A stretch of DNA of 64,000 bases from Tetradesmus obliquus (GCA_030272155.1 CP126206.1:248001-312000), one strand, 5' to 3'; positions 11,231 to 23,346 are shown, numbered from the stretch's first letter. Numbers and translations are program-made. The notes: generated by a model not told the origin, from the sequence alone.

Positions 11231-11646
11231 AGACTGTAATTGCATGCCAGCCTTTGCTGCAGCAGTTCTTAGCCTGCACTGCATCCCTTCTGTTGCTGTT
11301 CCTGGACTTGGTGCCTGAAGTGCACACCTACCTTTTTATGCTATGGCTGATGTGCTCCTGCTGCTGCTGGGTATGCAGCTGATTTTACTGCGGCAGTAGC
11401 ACTGTTTGCAATCTATGATATCTGCCTGGGCAGGAGCAGCAGCAGCAGCAGACGACAGGAAACGTTACAGCTATGTGTGCTTTGAATCACGGTGGCATGT
11501 GCTTTTCAACTGCAGTTGTTGGTGGGCGTGACAGCAGCAGCATGTGCCAGCAGGTGCCTCACTGCTGCTACCTAATTTTTTTGCGAAGGCTTTCAGTACA
11601 GCGCTGTGTTCAACGTCGTTTAATGTTCATTCCAAATTGTTTACAG

Positions 11647-12003
11647 GTGCTGCAGCAACGCGATCGAGCTGCAGTGCTCTGGACATCCGTGTTGACCCGT
11701 CAGGCTCACCTGCAACGTGGGCTTGCGAGGGCCCTTCAGGATTGGTTTTCTGCCTCAACCAAAGGTACGTTGCATAATGTGTCGACGATGATGATTTGGC
11801 AGCGTGGCAGCTGTGTGGCTCGGAGCAGGCTTGTTTCAGGGCACCTTTCCGTCTTGAAGTTCTTCACCATACCGCAGTTTATTTCGGCTCGAGCCATGCT
11901 TAAATCAATCATCAAATATAAAAGTTAATTTACCGCAAGGTTTCTTGCAGGCTCCGTGCATAAAGCTTGGCAGGCCAACAGTCGTCACAACTCACGCGAG
12001 TGA
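11647..12003 (+). CDS. Small spliced gene of the unit, 3' exons (copy 1), unknown function
   Basis: Two exons join in phase: 11647-11764 (acceptor TTTACAG, donor AAAG/GTACGT) and 11951-12003 (acceptor TTCTTGCAG), ending in TGA. The encoded C-terminus is VLQQRDRAAVLWTSVLTRQ..., a basic helical segment ending NSRHNSRE. The strong splice signals and the in-phase stop are the support; there is no recognised domain. The 5' exon was not fixed. One possibility is the open stretch in S (about 10534-10690), which would make S supply the promoter and first exon. It lies head-on to the transposase gene, about 475 bp from its stop. Confidence 0.4.
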
Positions 12004-12477
12004 CAGCAGCAGGAGCCATGTTCAAGAGCTACGAGCGTAGTTGAATTATGCCAGGAATTTTTCCGTTACATTCGGCAATTCAGCATGACTGCAAATGCCT
12101 GTATGTGAAATGGCCACCAAGTGCCTTGCTGCCTTGCAGCAGTTGTTTGAAGCAGGAACCACTCCTGACAAGTCTGAGCACCAAAGCACAACATCCACAT
12201 GTATTTTACTCATACCATAAGCTTCTGAACATGCCATTTTGTTCCCACACTCGCTCTCAGGTGAACACCAGGAAGTAACCACCCTACAGCAGCATGGTGC
12301 CAGCACCTCCCAAGCCCCGGGCGGTGCGAACATGCAGGACGGCGACAAGCGCAGGTGCCCTCAAACAGGTGAGCTCAAGGGCTCTCTGAGTGACACCCTG
12401 TGCACTGCTGGCTAGCCATCTTGCATGCAGCTGACAGCCACAATCCCTACATGCCATGCAGCAGCACAACAGCAGAC

Positions 12478-14680
12478 TCAGCGCTGGTCTTTCCTGGGGT
12501 AGTCGCCAGCAGTGCCGCGGCGCTGCTTCCCGTCTCGGCACACACAAAGACTCCTCTTGCGGCTGCGCACCATGTTCCACAAATCTGGCAGCTTCAATAC
12601 ATCAGCCATGACAGATGCAGCTGTGATCTTCATAAAGGTGTTGTACAGGCCGTGCTGCAGGTCTCGCGGCTTCACATCAGCACCACCCAGCTGGCAGCTG
12701 TTATACAAGTAGTTGCGGAAGGCTGCTTTGAGGCTGCCAAATGCATGTTCAATGGGCTTGTTGAAATCTGGGGAGTAGGGTGCAAAGTGCAGCAGTTGAT
12801 CTTCATTGATGCCACCTGCAACCAACATCTGTAGGCCATCCTTCCCCAGGTGAACACTTGGGTTGTCAAAGATGTACAGCGGCGTAGTGCCGCGCTGCGC
12901 CTGCTGTTGGTTGGCTATGTCTTTGATCTCCATCATGCAGTGAACAAACTCCAGCTGAGTCATGCTCTTGGCCTGCTGGGTTGGTTTGTCCTTCAACTGC
13001 AGGTGCAAGAATTGCCGGATTGGCAGCGCGCAGCCTTGTTAGCAGCGCAGGAGCGCAACGCAGCGGTGTGGATGGATGCGATGGGACGCTTCTACATCAG
13101 GCTCAGTGCAGACAAGGTCAGATACATCACCAAGTCTATGAGGGGGCAGAGATTGTTCTGGGGCTTGACTGGCTGCTTGCCAGGTGTGCAGCACTTCAAG
13201 TTCTGCGCGCCGCGTGCAGTCGCCACAGCAGCAGCGCTTCAGTGCAAGATGTGTGCATGTGTGCTGGCTGATATGGTTGGCACATGCATGGGCTACATGC
13301 ACACAAGCGAGGAGCAGCTGGTGTGCATGCTGTACTGGTTAGGCACCAGCAGCAGTATGTGTGCTCAGGTAGCAGTGGACTGGTGGGATGGGCGGATTGA
13401 TTTCCTCCATGCACAGCACAACATGCTGATTCAAGCTGATGGCTCATGTCATGACAAGGGTTATTACAGCAGCAGCAGGCAGCTGGTGCTGGAGCGCGAC
13501 TTTGAGTTCTGCGCTGCAGCATATGACAACTGGCTGCAGCCAGGGGGCAGTGTGCTGCGCGTGAGCACGCGCGGATGTGACATGCACCAATCCTTGCACA
13601 TTGGTTTCCAGCTTGCTGCTGCAGGTGGTGTCATTGTACTGTCACCAAGTTACTCTGCTGTTATGTTCACAGCAGAGGACGGGCAGCGCTGCAGCTTCAC
13701 TACAGCACTAAAAAAGCACTGCGGGACTGTTACTACACAGTACAGCAGGGCTGGCATGTCTTTCAATGGCAGGCGCCTGCGCAGTAGCAGCGCACACTCA
13801 CCATGTACGGTACATTGAGGTTGCCAACATGGTCCTTGTTGTCTGTTGTGCCGGTGACAAACTTGCAGTAGACGGGCCCGTGCACAGCGTTGACGGCGCA
13901 GACAAAGTGCAACTTGACCGGCTCTGCGTCCTTGCCCTTGCGCATCCATTTGCATGGCAGCACAGCATGCACGTTTTCATCGTGTGCATCACAATAGACC
14001 TTGACGGAGCCGCCTGCCAGGTCTGACATCCAGAATTTGCACTCATCAATGAAATATATGCGCTGCAGCATGTCGGGGTCACTTTGGTACTTCTGCCACA
14101 GCGCCGCAGCTGCTGCCTTTCGCCTTTGTTTCTGTATCTTTGTCAAGTCCAGCTTCACATCTATTCTCCTGCGCACCAGGTCGGGGTCAGCCCATTTCAT
14201 GTACTTCAGCAGTCTCTTGGGTGTGATGTTGTAGTCAGTGCACAGCTGGCGCAGTGTGTCATTTTCCTGACATGCGACTTCGATTTAAGTCCACCACACG
14301 TGCACATCAACCTTTCTCTTTGATTCTGCAGATGGGTAGGCCTTTACCACCTTGCCAGCCTTGAATATTGTGCTGGCATGGAAGGCGACAGCATGTGGGA
14401 CATTTGAGGGCCTGCCGCCATGCTTGGGTGTAGCCACTGTGCCGTTTGCTGTGAAGTTCTTGTGATGAAGTTTGCAGAACCGGTTCAGGTCCCCGTGTAC
14501 CTCCTTGGCGTAGTCAGGGTACTGCTCTCTGTAATAATATGCGGGCGTAAACTTTTCGTCAGCTGTGGTCAAAGCCATTGTCACACACACCACCGCCGCC
14601 ACCCTCATGGCCGTGGTGCTGCGGTTGCTCTTCCATCCTGAAGGGTGCTTGCGCACCATGGACAGCCCCCCTGCAGGCAT
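12478..14680 (-). CDS. DDE transposase, Tc1/IS630-like, three exons (copy 1)
   Basis: Exons 14680-14312, 14266-13802 and 12996-12478 join in phase 0 (donors AAAG/GTTGAT and ATG/GTGAGT; acceptors ATGTCAG and CACCTGCAG), giving about 450 residues. The first intron is only 45 nt, so it is the less certain one. Exon 2 begins with a helix-turn-helix-like segment (NDTLRQLCTDYNITPKRLLK) and contains IYFIDECKFW, the first catalytic Asp. Exon 3 contains PLYIFDNPSVH, the second Asp, and FAPYSPDFNKPIEHAFGSLK, matching the SPDLNPIE block with the third acid. I count 38 residues between the second Asp and that Glu (DD38E-like). Expected role: cut-and-paste transposition of the element. The reading frame is open in all five copies, so it could be active. 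Intron 2 (12997-13801) houses an opposite-strand nuclease-like frame. Family level is confident, subfamily is not. Confidence 0.75.
13072..13818 (+). CDS. PD-(D/E)XK (DUF559/Vsr-like) nuclease-like frame nested in transposase intron (copy 1)
   Basis: A plus-strand frame is open through the whole antisense of transposase intron 2 and stops at 13818, just inside exon 2. Its second half reads WWDGRIDFLHAQHNMLIQADG then SCH, a run of about 20 residues with ERDFEFC, GGSVLRVSTRGCD, and a hydrophobic GGVIVLSPSYSAVMF. This order (D-F, strand, x-x-x-D-G-x-x-H, R-D helix, G-x-V-L-R strand) matches the core of DUF559/Vsr-type nucleases, except that the usual Glu before the Asp-Gly is Gln here. A splice of 13118-13368 (AAG/GTCAGA to CTCAG) is in phase 0 and would remove the Cys-rich, non-protein-like middle. 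The start at 13072 (MDAMGRFYIRL) is tentative; upstream of about 13000 the frame is just antisense of exon 3. Role unknown: homing-type passenger or accessory of transposition. Copies are identical. Confidence 0.45.
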   Translation: MDAMGRFYIRLSADKVRYITKSMRGQRLFWGLTGCLPGVQHFKFCAPRAVATAAALQCKMCACVLADMVGTCMGYMHTSEEQLVCMLYWLGTSSSMCAQVAVDWWDGRIDFLHAQHNMLIQADGSCHDKGYYSSSRQLVLERDFEFCAAAYDNWLQPGGSVLRVSTRGCDMHQSLHIGFQLAAAGGVIVLSPSYSAVMFTAEDGQRCSFTTALKKHCGTVTTQYSRAGMSFNGRRLRSSSAHSPCTVH

Positions 14681-14788
14681 GAATCCAAAACATATGGATA
14701 TGTTAGCTGTGCTTCTAGCAGCAGTGTGAACAGAAGTAACTGGTCAGGTCAAACAACAGCCTGCGGCATCATGGAGTTTGACCGGTCT

Positions 14789-15509
14789 CAGCTGGGCATG
14801 GTACAAATGTAGCGAACAAGTGGCCTACATATAAATGTCAAGCTTTCAACGACGAATCTAAATCAATTTGAGCTGTTAGCAGTGGCACAGTGTGCTGCAA
14901 GAAAAGTGCTAAAACACGTTGCCCTGAAGTGCCCCGACTCGGCTGTTACATATGTTAACTTGCGCTGTAGAGTGTTGCTGTGGGTGCTGCTGCCTGCAAC
15001 ATGTTTTGATGTGTAATGTAATTCTTCTGGGCTTCCCTTGCTGGCTGATCAGGCACTGCAGTTCTGGTGTGCCAAGTGCCCTGCCGCTGCTGTTGCGCTC
15101 TGCTGCTTGGCGCTGTGCGCTGCACATACAGTTTCAACTGTCATATCTGTTACATAGTGCGCAACACCGCTTCAGGCCCACCGGCAGCTGCTGCGCGCGT
15201 GCAGCTAGTGTGGCTGCACAGAGTTTGTTGAGGACTAGTATTCTACACAGTTTCCTGCAAACATCCTTCTTGTGTGATCAAGGCGAATTCTGGAGCTCAA
15301 AATTACTAGCAGTTTGGAGCTGCTGCTGCTGGCAGGTGAGGCCCTGCTGTGCAGTTGGGATGCAAGCAAACCAAAGCAGCAGCACTGGCAGCTGTGCCTT
15401 ACTGTGCCTGCCACATACAGCAGGTTGCTATGCCAGCATGGCTGTCTGCTTGCAAGCTGTGTTGATTTGTTGCAAAATGCAGATGCTGCGTTTGTACCAT
15501 GCCCAGCTG
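14789..15509. repeat. S repeat, copy 2
   Basis: Internal copy; preceded by GTCT and followed by AGAC, so M itself begins AGAC and ends GTCT. Confidence 0.85.
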
Positions 15510-15925
15510 AGACTGTAATTGCATGCCAGCCTTTGCTGCAGCAGTTCTTAGCCTGCACTGCATCCCTTCTGTTGCTGTTCCTGGACTTGGTGCCTGAAGT
15601 GCACACCTACCTTTTTATGCTATGGCTGATGTGCTCCTGCTGCTGCTGGGTATGCAGCTGATTTTACTGCGGCAGTAGCACTGTTTGCAATCTATGATAT
15701 CTGCCTGGGCAGGAGCAGCAGCAGCAGCAGACGACAGGAAACGTTACAGCTATGTGTGCTTTGAATCACGGTGGCATGTGCTTTTCAACTGCAGTTGTTG
15801 GTGGGCGTGACAGCAGCAGCATGTGCCAGCAGGTGCCTCACTGCTGCTACCTAATTTTTTTGCGAAGGCTTTCAGTACAGCGCTGTGTTCAACGTCGTTT
15901 AATGTTCATTCCAAATTGTTTACAG

Positions 15926-16282
15926 GTGCTGCAGCAACGCGATCGAGCTGCAGTGCTCTGGACATCCGTGTTGACCCGTCAGGCTCACCTGCAACGTGGG
16001 CTTGCGAGGGCCCTTCAGGATTGGTTTTCTGCCTCAACCAAAGGTACGTTGCATAATGTGTCGACGATGATGATTTGGCAGCGTGGCAGCTGTGTGGCTC
16101 GGAGCAGGCTTGTTTCAGGGCACCTTTCCGTCTTGAAGTTCTTCACCATACCGCAGTTTATTTCGGCTCGAGCCATGCTTAAATCAATCATCAAATATAA
16201 AAGTTAATTTACCGCAAGGTTTCTTGCAGGCTCCGTGCATAAAGCTTGGCAGGCCAACAGTCGTCACAACTCACGCGAGTGA
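15926..16282 (+). CDS. Small spliced gene of the unit (copy 2)
   Basis: Exons 15926-16043 and 16230-16282; identical to copy 1. Confidence 0.4.
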
Positions 16283-16756
16283 CAGCAGCAGGAGCCATGT
16301 TCAAGAGCTACGAGCGTAGTTGAATTATGCCAGGAATTTTTCCGTTACATTCGGCAATTCAGCATGACTGCAAATGCCTGTATGTGAAATGGCCACCAAG
16401 TGCCTTGCTGCCTTGCAGCAGTTGTTTGAAGCAGGAACCACTCCTGACAAGTCTGAGCACCAAAGCACAACATCCACATGTATTTTACTCATACCATAAG
16501 CTTCTGAACATGCCATTTTGTTCCCACACTCGCTCTCAGGTGAACACCAGGAAGTAACCACCCTACAGCAGCATGGTGCCAGCACCTCCCAAGCCCCGGG
16601 CGGTGCGAACATGCAGGACGGCGACAAGCGCAGGTGCCCTCAAACAGGTGAGCTCAAGGGCTCTCTGAGTGACACCCTGTGCACTGCTGGCTAGCCATCT
16701 TGCATGCAGCTGACAGCCACAATCCCTACATGCCATGCAGCAGCACAACAGCAGAC

Positions 16757-18959
16757 TCAGCGCTGGTCTTTCCTGGGGTAGTCGCCAGCAGTGCCGCGGC
16801 GCTGCTTCCCGTCTCGGCACACACAAAGACTCCTCTTGCGGCTGCGCACCATGTTCCACAAATCTGGCAGCTTCAATACATCAGCCATGACAGATGCAGC
16901 TGTGATCTTCATAAAGGTGTTGTACAGGCCGTGCTGCAGGTCTCGCGGCTTCACATCAGCACCACCCAGCTGGCAGCTGTTATACAAGTAGTTGCGGAAG
17001 GCTGCTTTGAGGCTGCCAAATGCATGTTCAATGGGCTTGTTGAAATCTGGGGAGTAGGGTGCAAAGTGCAGCAGTTGATCTTCATTGATGCCACCTGCAA
17101 CCAACATCTGTAGGCCATCCTTCCCCAGGTGAACACTTGGGTTGTCAAAGATGTACAGCGGCGTAGTGCCGCGCTGCGCCTGCTGTTGGTTGGCTATGTC
17201 TTTGATCTCCATCATGCAGTGAACAAACTCCAGCTGAGTCATGCTCTTGGCCTGCTGGGTTGGTTTGTCCTTCAACTGCAGGTGCAAGAATTGCCGGATT
17301 GGCAGCGCGCAGCCTTGTTAGCAGCGCAGGAGCGCAACGCAGCGGTGTGGATGGATGCGATGGGACGCTTCTACATCAGGCTCAGTGCAGACAAGGTCAG
17401 ATACATCACCAAGTCTATGAGGGGGCAGAGATTGTTCTGGGGCTTGACTGGCTGCTTGCCAGGTGTGCAGCACTTCAAGTTCTGCGCGCCGCGTGCAGTC
17501 GCCACAGCAGCAGCGCTTCAGTGCAAGATGTGTGCATGTGTGCTGGCTGATATGGTTGGCACATGCATGGGCTACATGCACACAAGCGAGGAGCAGCTGG
17601 TGTGCATGCTGTACTGGTTAGGCACCAGCAGCAGTATGTGTGCTCAGGTAGCAGTGGACTGGTGGGATGGGCGGATTGATTTCCTCCATGCACAGCACAA
17701 CATGCTGATTCAAGCTGATGGCTCATGTCATGACAAGGGTTATTACAGCAGCAGCAGGCAGCTGGTGCTGGAGCGCGACTTTGAGTTCTGCGCTGCAGCA
17801 TATGACAACTGGCTGCAGCCAGGGGGCAGTGTGCTGCGCGTGAGCACGCGCGGATGTGACATGCACCAATCCTTGCACATTGGTTTCCAGCTTGCTGCTG
17901 CAGGTGGTGTCATTGTACTGTCACCAAGTTACTCTGCTGTTATGTTCACAGCAGAGGACGGGCAGCGCTGCAGCTTCACTACAGCACTAAAAAAGCACTG
18001 CGGGACTGTTACTACACAGTACAGCAGGGCTGGCATGTCTTTCAATGGCAGGCGCCTGCGCAGTAGCAGCGCACACTCACCATGTACGGTACATTGAGGT
18101 TGCCAACATGGTCCTTGTTGTCTGTTGTGCCGGTGACAAACTTGCAGTAGACGGGCCCGTGCACAGCGTTGACGGCGCAGACAAAGTGCAACTTGACCGG
18201 CTCTGCGTCCTTGCCCTTGCGCATCCATTTGCATGGCAGCACAGCATGCACGTTTTCATCGTGTGCATCACAATAGACCTTGACGGAGCCGCCTGCCAGG
18301 TCTGACATCCAGAATTTGCACTCATCAATGAAATATATGCGCTGCAGCATGTCGGGGTCACTTTGGTACTTCTGCCACAGCGCCGCAGCTGCTGCCTTTC
18401 GCCTTTGTTTCTGTATCTTTGTCAAGTCCAGCTTCACATCTATTCTCCTGCGCACCAGGTCGGGGTCAGCCCATTTCATGTACTTCAGCAGTCTCTTGGG
18501 TGTGATGTTGTAGTCAGTGCACAGCTGGCGCAGTGTGTCATTTTCCTGACATGCGACTTCGATTTAAGTCCACCACACGTGCACATCAACCTTTCTCTTT
18601 GATTCTGCAGATGGGTAGGCCTTTACCACCTTGCCAGCCTTGAATATTGTGCTGGCATGGAAGGCGACAGCATGTGGGACATTTGAGGGCCTGCCGCCAT
18701 GCTTGGGTGTAGCCACTGTGCCGTTTGCTGTGAAGTTCTTGTGATGAAGTTTGCAGAACCGGTTCAGGTCCCCGTGTACCTCCTTGGCGTAGTCAGGGTA
18801 CTGCTCTCTGTAATAATATGCGGGCGTAAACTTTTCGTCAGCTGTGGTCAAAGCCATTGTCACACACACCACCGCCGCCACCCTCATGGCCGTGGTGCTG
18901 CGGTTGCTCTTCCATCCTGAAGGGTGCTTGCGCACCATGGACAGCCCCCCTGCAGGCAT
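16757..18959 (-). CDS. DDE transposase (copy 2)
   Basis: Exons 18959-18591, 18545-18081 and 17275-16757; translation identical to copy 1. Confidence 0.75.
17351..18097 (+). CDS. PD-(D/E)XK-like nested frame (copy 2)
   Basis: Identical translation; lies opposite transposase intron 17276-18080. Confidence 0.45.
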   Translation: MDAMGRFYIRLSADKVRYITKSMRGQRLFWGLTGCLPGVQHFKFCAPRAVATAAALQCKMCACVLADMVGTCMGYMHTSEEQLVCMLYWLGTSSSMCAQVAVDWWDGRIDFLHAQHNMLIQADGSCHDKGYYSSSRQLVLERDFEFCAAAYDNWLQPGGSVLRVSTRGCDMHQSLHIGFQLAAAGGVIVLSPSYSAVMFTAEDGQRCSFTTALKKHCGTVTTQYSRAGMSFNGRRLRSSSAHSPCTVH

Positions 18960-19067
18960 GAATCCAAAACATATGGATATGTTAGCTGTGCTTCTAGCAG
19001 CAGTGTGAACAGAAGTAACTGGTCAGGTCAAACAACAGCCTGCGGCATCATGGAGTTTGACCGGTCT

Positions 19068-19788
19068 CAGCTGGGCATGGTACAAATGTAGCGAACAAGT
19101 GGCCTACATATAAATGTCAAGCTTTCAACGACGAATCTAAATCAATTTGAGCTGTTAGCAGTGGCACAGTGTGCTGCAAGAAAAGTGCTAAAACACGTTG
19201 CCCTGAAGTGCCCCGACTCGGCTGTTACATATGTTAACTTGCGCTGTAGAGTGTTGCTGTGGGTGCTGCTGCCTGCAACATGTTTTGATGTGTAATGTAA
19301 TTCTTCTGGGCTTCCCTTGCTGGCTGATCAGGCACTGCAGTTCTGGTGTGCCAAGTGCCCTGCCGCTGCTGTTGCGCTCTGCTGCTTGGCGCTGTGCGCT
19401 GCACATACAGTTTCAACTGTCATATCTGTTACATAGTGCGCAACACCGCTTCAGGCCCACCGGCAGCTGCTGCGCGCGTGCAGCTAGTGTGGCTGCACAG
19501 AGTTTGTTGAGGACTAGTATTCTACACAGTTTCCTGCAAACATCCTTCTTGTGTGATCAAGGCGAATTCTGGAGCTCAAAATTACTAGCAGTTTGGAGCT
19601 GCTGCTGCTGGCAGGTGAGGCCCTGCTGTGCAGTTGGGATGCAAGCAAACCAAAGCAGCAGCACTGGCAGCTGTGCCTTACTGTGCCTGCCACATACAGC
19701 AGGTTGCTATGCCAGCATGGCTGTCTGCTTGCAAGCTGTGTTGATTTGTTGCAAAATGCAGATGCTGCGTTTGTACCATGCCCAGCTG
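19068..19788. repeat. S repeat, copy 3
   Basis: Internal copy, same junctions as copy 2. Confidence 0.85.
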
Positions 19789-20204
19789 AGACTGTAATTG
19801 CATGCCAGCCTTTGCTGCAGCAGTTCTTAGCCTGCACTGCATCCCTTCTGTTGCTGTTCCTGGACTTGGTGCCTGAAGTGCACACCTACCTTTTTATGCT
19901 ATGGCTGATGTGCTCCTGCTGCTGCTGGGTATGCAGCTGATTTTACTGCGGCAGTAGCACTGTTTGCAATCTATGATATCTGCCTGGGCAGGAGCAGCAG
20001 CAGCAGCAGACGACAGGAAACGTTACAGCTATGTGTGCTTTGAATCACGGTGGCATGTGCTTTTCAACTGCAGTTGTTGGTGGGCGTGACAGCAGCAGCA
20101 TGTGCCAGCAGGTGCCTCACTGCTGCTACCTAATTTTTTTGCGAAGGCTTTCAGTACAGCGCTGTGTTCAACGTCGTTTAATGTTCATTCCAAATTGTTT
20201 ACAG

Positions 20205-20561
20205 GTGCTGCAGCAACGCGATCGAGCTGCAGTGCTCTGGACATCCGTGTTGACCCGTCAGGCTCACCTGCAACGTGGGCTTGCGAGGGCCCTTCAGGAT
20301 TGGTTTTCTGCCTCAACCAAAGGTACGTTGCATAATGTGTCGACGATGATGATTTGGCAGCGTGGCAGCTGTGTGGCTCGGAGCAGGCTTGTTTCAGGGC
20401 ACCTTTCCGTCTTGAAGTTCTTCACCATACCGCAGTTTATTTCGGCTCGAGCCATGCTTAAATCAATCATCAAATATAAAAGTTAATTTACCGCAAGGTT
20501 TCTTGCAGGCTCCGTGCATAAAGCTTGGCAGGCCAACAGTCGTCACAACTCACGCGAGTGA
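20205..20561 (+). CDS. Small spliced gene of the unit (copy 3)
   Basis: Exons 20205-20322 and 20509-20561; identical to copy 1. Confidence 0.4.
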
Positions 20562-21035
20562 CAGCAGCAGGAGCCATGTTCAAGAGCTACGAGCGTAGTT
20601 GAATTATGCCAGGAATTTTTCCGTTACATTCGGCAATTCAGCATGACTGCAAATGCCTGTATGTGAAATGGCCACCAAGTGCCTTGCTGCCTTGCAGCAG
20701 TTGTTTGAAGCAGGAACCACTCCTGACAAGTCTGAGCACCAAAGCACAACATCCACATGTATTTTACTCATACCATAAGCTTCTGAACATGCCATTTTGT
20801 TCCCACACTCGCTCTCAGGTGAACACCAGGAAGTAACCACCCTACAGCAGCATGGTGCCAGCACCTCCCAAGCCCCGGGCGGTGCGAACATGCAGGACGG
20901 CGACAAGCGCAGGTGCCCTCAAACAGGTGAGCTCAAGGGCTCTCTGAGTGACACCCTGTGCACTGCTGGCTAGCCATCTTGCATGCAGCTGACAGCCACA
21001 ATCCCTACATGCCATGCAGCAGCACAACAGCAGAC

Positions 21036-23238
21036 TCAGCGCTGGTCTTTCCTGGGGTAGTCGCCAGCAGTGCCGCGGCGCTGCTTCCCGTCTCGGCACA
21101 CACAAAGACTCCTCTTGCGGCTGCGCACCATGTTCCACAAATCTGGCAGCTTCAATACATCAGCCATGACAGATGCAGCTGTGATCTTCATAAAGGTGTT
21201 GTACAGGCCGTGCTGCAGGTCTCGCGGCTTCACATCAGCACCACCCAGCTGGCAGCTGTTATACAAGTAGTTGCGGAAGGCTGCTTTGAGGCTGCCAAAT
21301 GCATGTTCAATGGGCTTGTTGAAATCTGGGGAGTAGGGTGCAAAGTGCAGCAGTTGATCTTCATTGATGCCACCTGCAACCAACATCTGTAGGCCATCCT
21401 TCCCCAGGTGAACACTTGGGTTGTCAAAGATGTACAGCGGCGTAGTGCCGCGCTGCGCCTGCTGTTGGTTGGCTATGTCTTTGATCTCCATCATGCAGTG
21501 AACAAACTCCAGCTGAGTCATGCTCTTGGCCTGCTGGGTTGGTTTGTCCTTCAACTGCAGGTGCAAGAATTGCCGGATTGGCAGCGCGCAGCCTTGTTAG
21601 CAGCGCAGGAGCGCAACGCAGCGGTGTGGATGGATGCGATGGGACGCTTCTACATCAGGCTCAGTGCAGACAAGGTCAGATACATCACCAAGTCTATGAG
21701 GGGGCAGAGATTGTTCTGGGGCTTGACTGGCTGCTTGCCAGGTGTGCAGCACTTCAAGTTCTGCGCGCCGCGTGCAGTCGCCACAGCAGCAGCGCTTCAG
21801 TGCAAGATGTGTGCATGTGTGCTGGCTGATATGGTTGGCACATGCATGGGCTACATGCACACAAGCGAGGAGCAGCTGGTGTGCATGCTGTACTGGTTAG
21901 GCACCAGCAGCAGTATGTGTGCTCAGGTAGCAGTGGACTGGTGGGATGGGCGGATTGATTTCCTCCATGCACAGCACAACATGCTGATTCAAGCTGATGG
22001 CTCATGTCATGACAAGGGTTATTACAGCAGCAGCAGGCAGCTGGTGCTGGAGCGCGACTTTGAGTTCTGCGCTGCAGCATATGACAACTGGCTGCAGCCA
22101 GGGGGCAGTGTGCTGCGCGTGAGCACGCGCGGATGTGACATGCACCAATCCTTGCACATTGGTTTCCAGCTTGCTGCTGCAGGTGGTGTCATTGTACTGT
22201 CACCAAGTTACTCTGCTGTTATGTTCACAGCAGAGGACGGGCAGCGCTGCAGCTTCACTACAGCACTAAAAAAGCACTGCGGGACTGTTACTACACAGTA
22301 CAGCAGGGCTGGCATGTCTTTCAATGGCAGGCGCCTGCGCAGTAGCAGCGCACACTCACCATGTACGGTACATTGAGGTTGCCAACATGGTCCTTGTTGT
22401 CTGTTGTGCCGGTGACAAACTTGCAGTAGACGGGCCCGTGCACAGCGTTGACGGCGCAGACAAAGTGCAACTTGACCGGCTCTGCGTCCTTGCCCTTGCG
22501 CATCCATTTGCATGGCAGCACAGCATGCACGTTTTCATCGTGTGCATCACAATAGACCTTGACGGAGCCGCCTGCCAGGTCTGACATCCAGAATTTGCAC
22601 TCATCAATGAAATATATGCGCTGCAGCATGTCGGGGTCACTTTGGTACTTCTGCCACAGCGCCGCAGCTGCTGCCTTTCGCCTTTGTTTCTGTATCTTTG
22701 TCAAGTCCAGCTTCACATCTATTCTCCTGCGCACCAGGTCGGGGTCAGCCCATTTCATGTACTTCAGCAGTCTCTTGGGTGTGATGTTGTAGTCAGTGCA
22801 CAGCTGGCGCAGTGTGTCATTTTCCTGACATGCGACTTCGATTTAAGTCCACCACACGTGCACATCAACCTTTCTCTTTGATTCTGCAGATGGGTAGGCC
22901 TTTACCACCTTGCCAGCCTTGAATATTGTGCTGGCATGGAAGGCGACAGCATGTGGGACATTTGAGGGCCTGCCGCCATGCTTGGGTGTAGCCACTGTGC
23001 CGTTTGCTGTGAAGTTCTTGTGATGAAGTTTGCAGAACCGGTTCAGGTCCCCGTGTACCTCCTTGGCGTAGTCAGGGTACTGCTCTCTGTAATAATATGC
23101 GGGCGTAAACTTTTCGTCAGCTGTGGTCAAAGCCATTGTCACACACACCACCGCCGCCACCCTCATGGCCGTGGTGCTGCGGTTGCTCTTCCATCCTGAA
23201 GGGTGCTTGCGCACCATGGACAGCCCCCCTGCAGGCAT
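21036..23238 (-). CDS. DDE transposase (copy 3)
   Basis: Exons 23238-22870, 22824-22360 and 21554-21036; translation identical to copy 1. Confidence 0.75.
21630..22376 (+). CDS. PD-(D/E)XK-like nested frame (copy 3)
   Basis: Identical translation; lies opposite transposase intron 21555-22359. Confidence 0.45.
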   Translation: MDAMGRFYIRLSADKVRYITKSMRGQRLFWGLTGCLPGVQHFKFCAPRAVATAAALQCKMCACVLADMVGTCMGYMHTSEEQLVCMLYWLGTSSSMCAQVAVDWWDGRIDFLHAQHNMLIQADGSCHDKGYYSSSRQLVLERDFEFCAAAYDNWLQPGGSVLRVSTRGCDMHQSLHIGFQLAAAGGVIVLSPSYSAVMFTAEDGQRCSFTTALKKHCGTVTTQYSRAGMSFNGRRLRSSSAHSPCTVH

Positions 23239-23346
23239 GAATCCAAAACATATGGATATGTTAGCTGTGCTTCTAGCAGCAGTGTGAACAGAAGTAACTG
23301 GTCAGGTCAAACAACAGCCTGCGGCATCATGGAGTTTGACCGGTCT

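Noticed and set aside
11473-11646. Upstream extension of the small array gene (MCALNHGGMCFSTAVV)
   Set aside because: Reads through a T-rich acceptor region (TTTACAG) and has no coding character; treated as intron.
12850-13071. N-terminal 74 codons of the nested plus-strand frame as protein
   Set aside because: This part is mostly antisense of transposase exon 3 (reverse of the FDNPSVH region), so the openness is a shadow.
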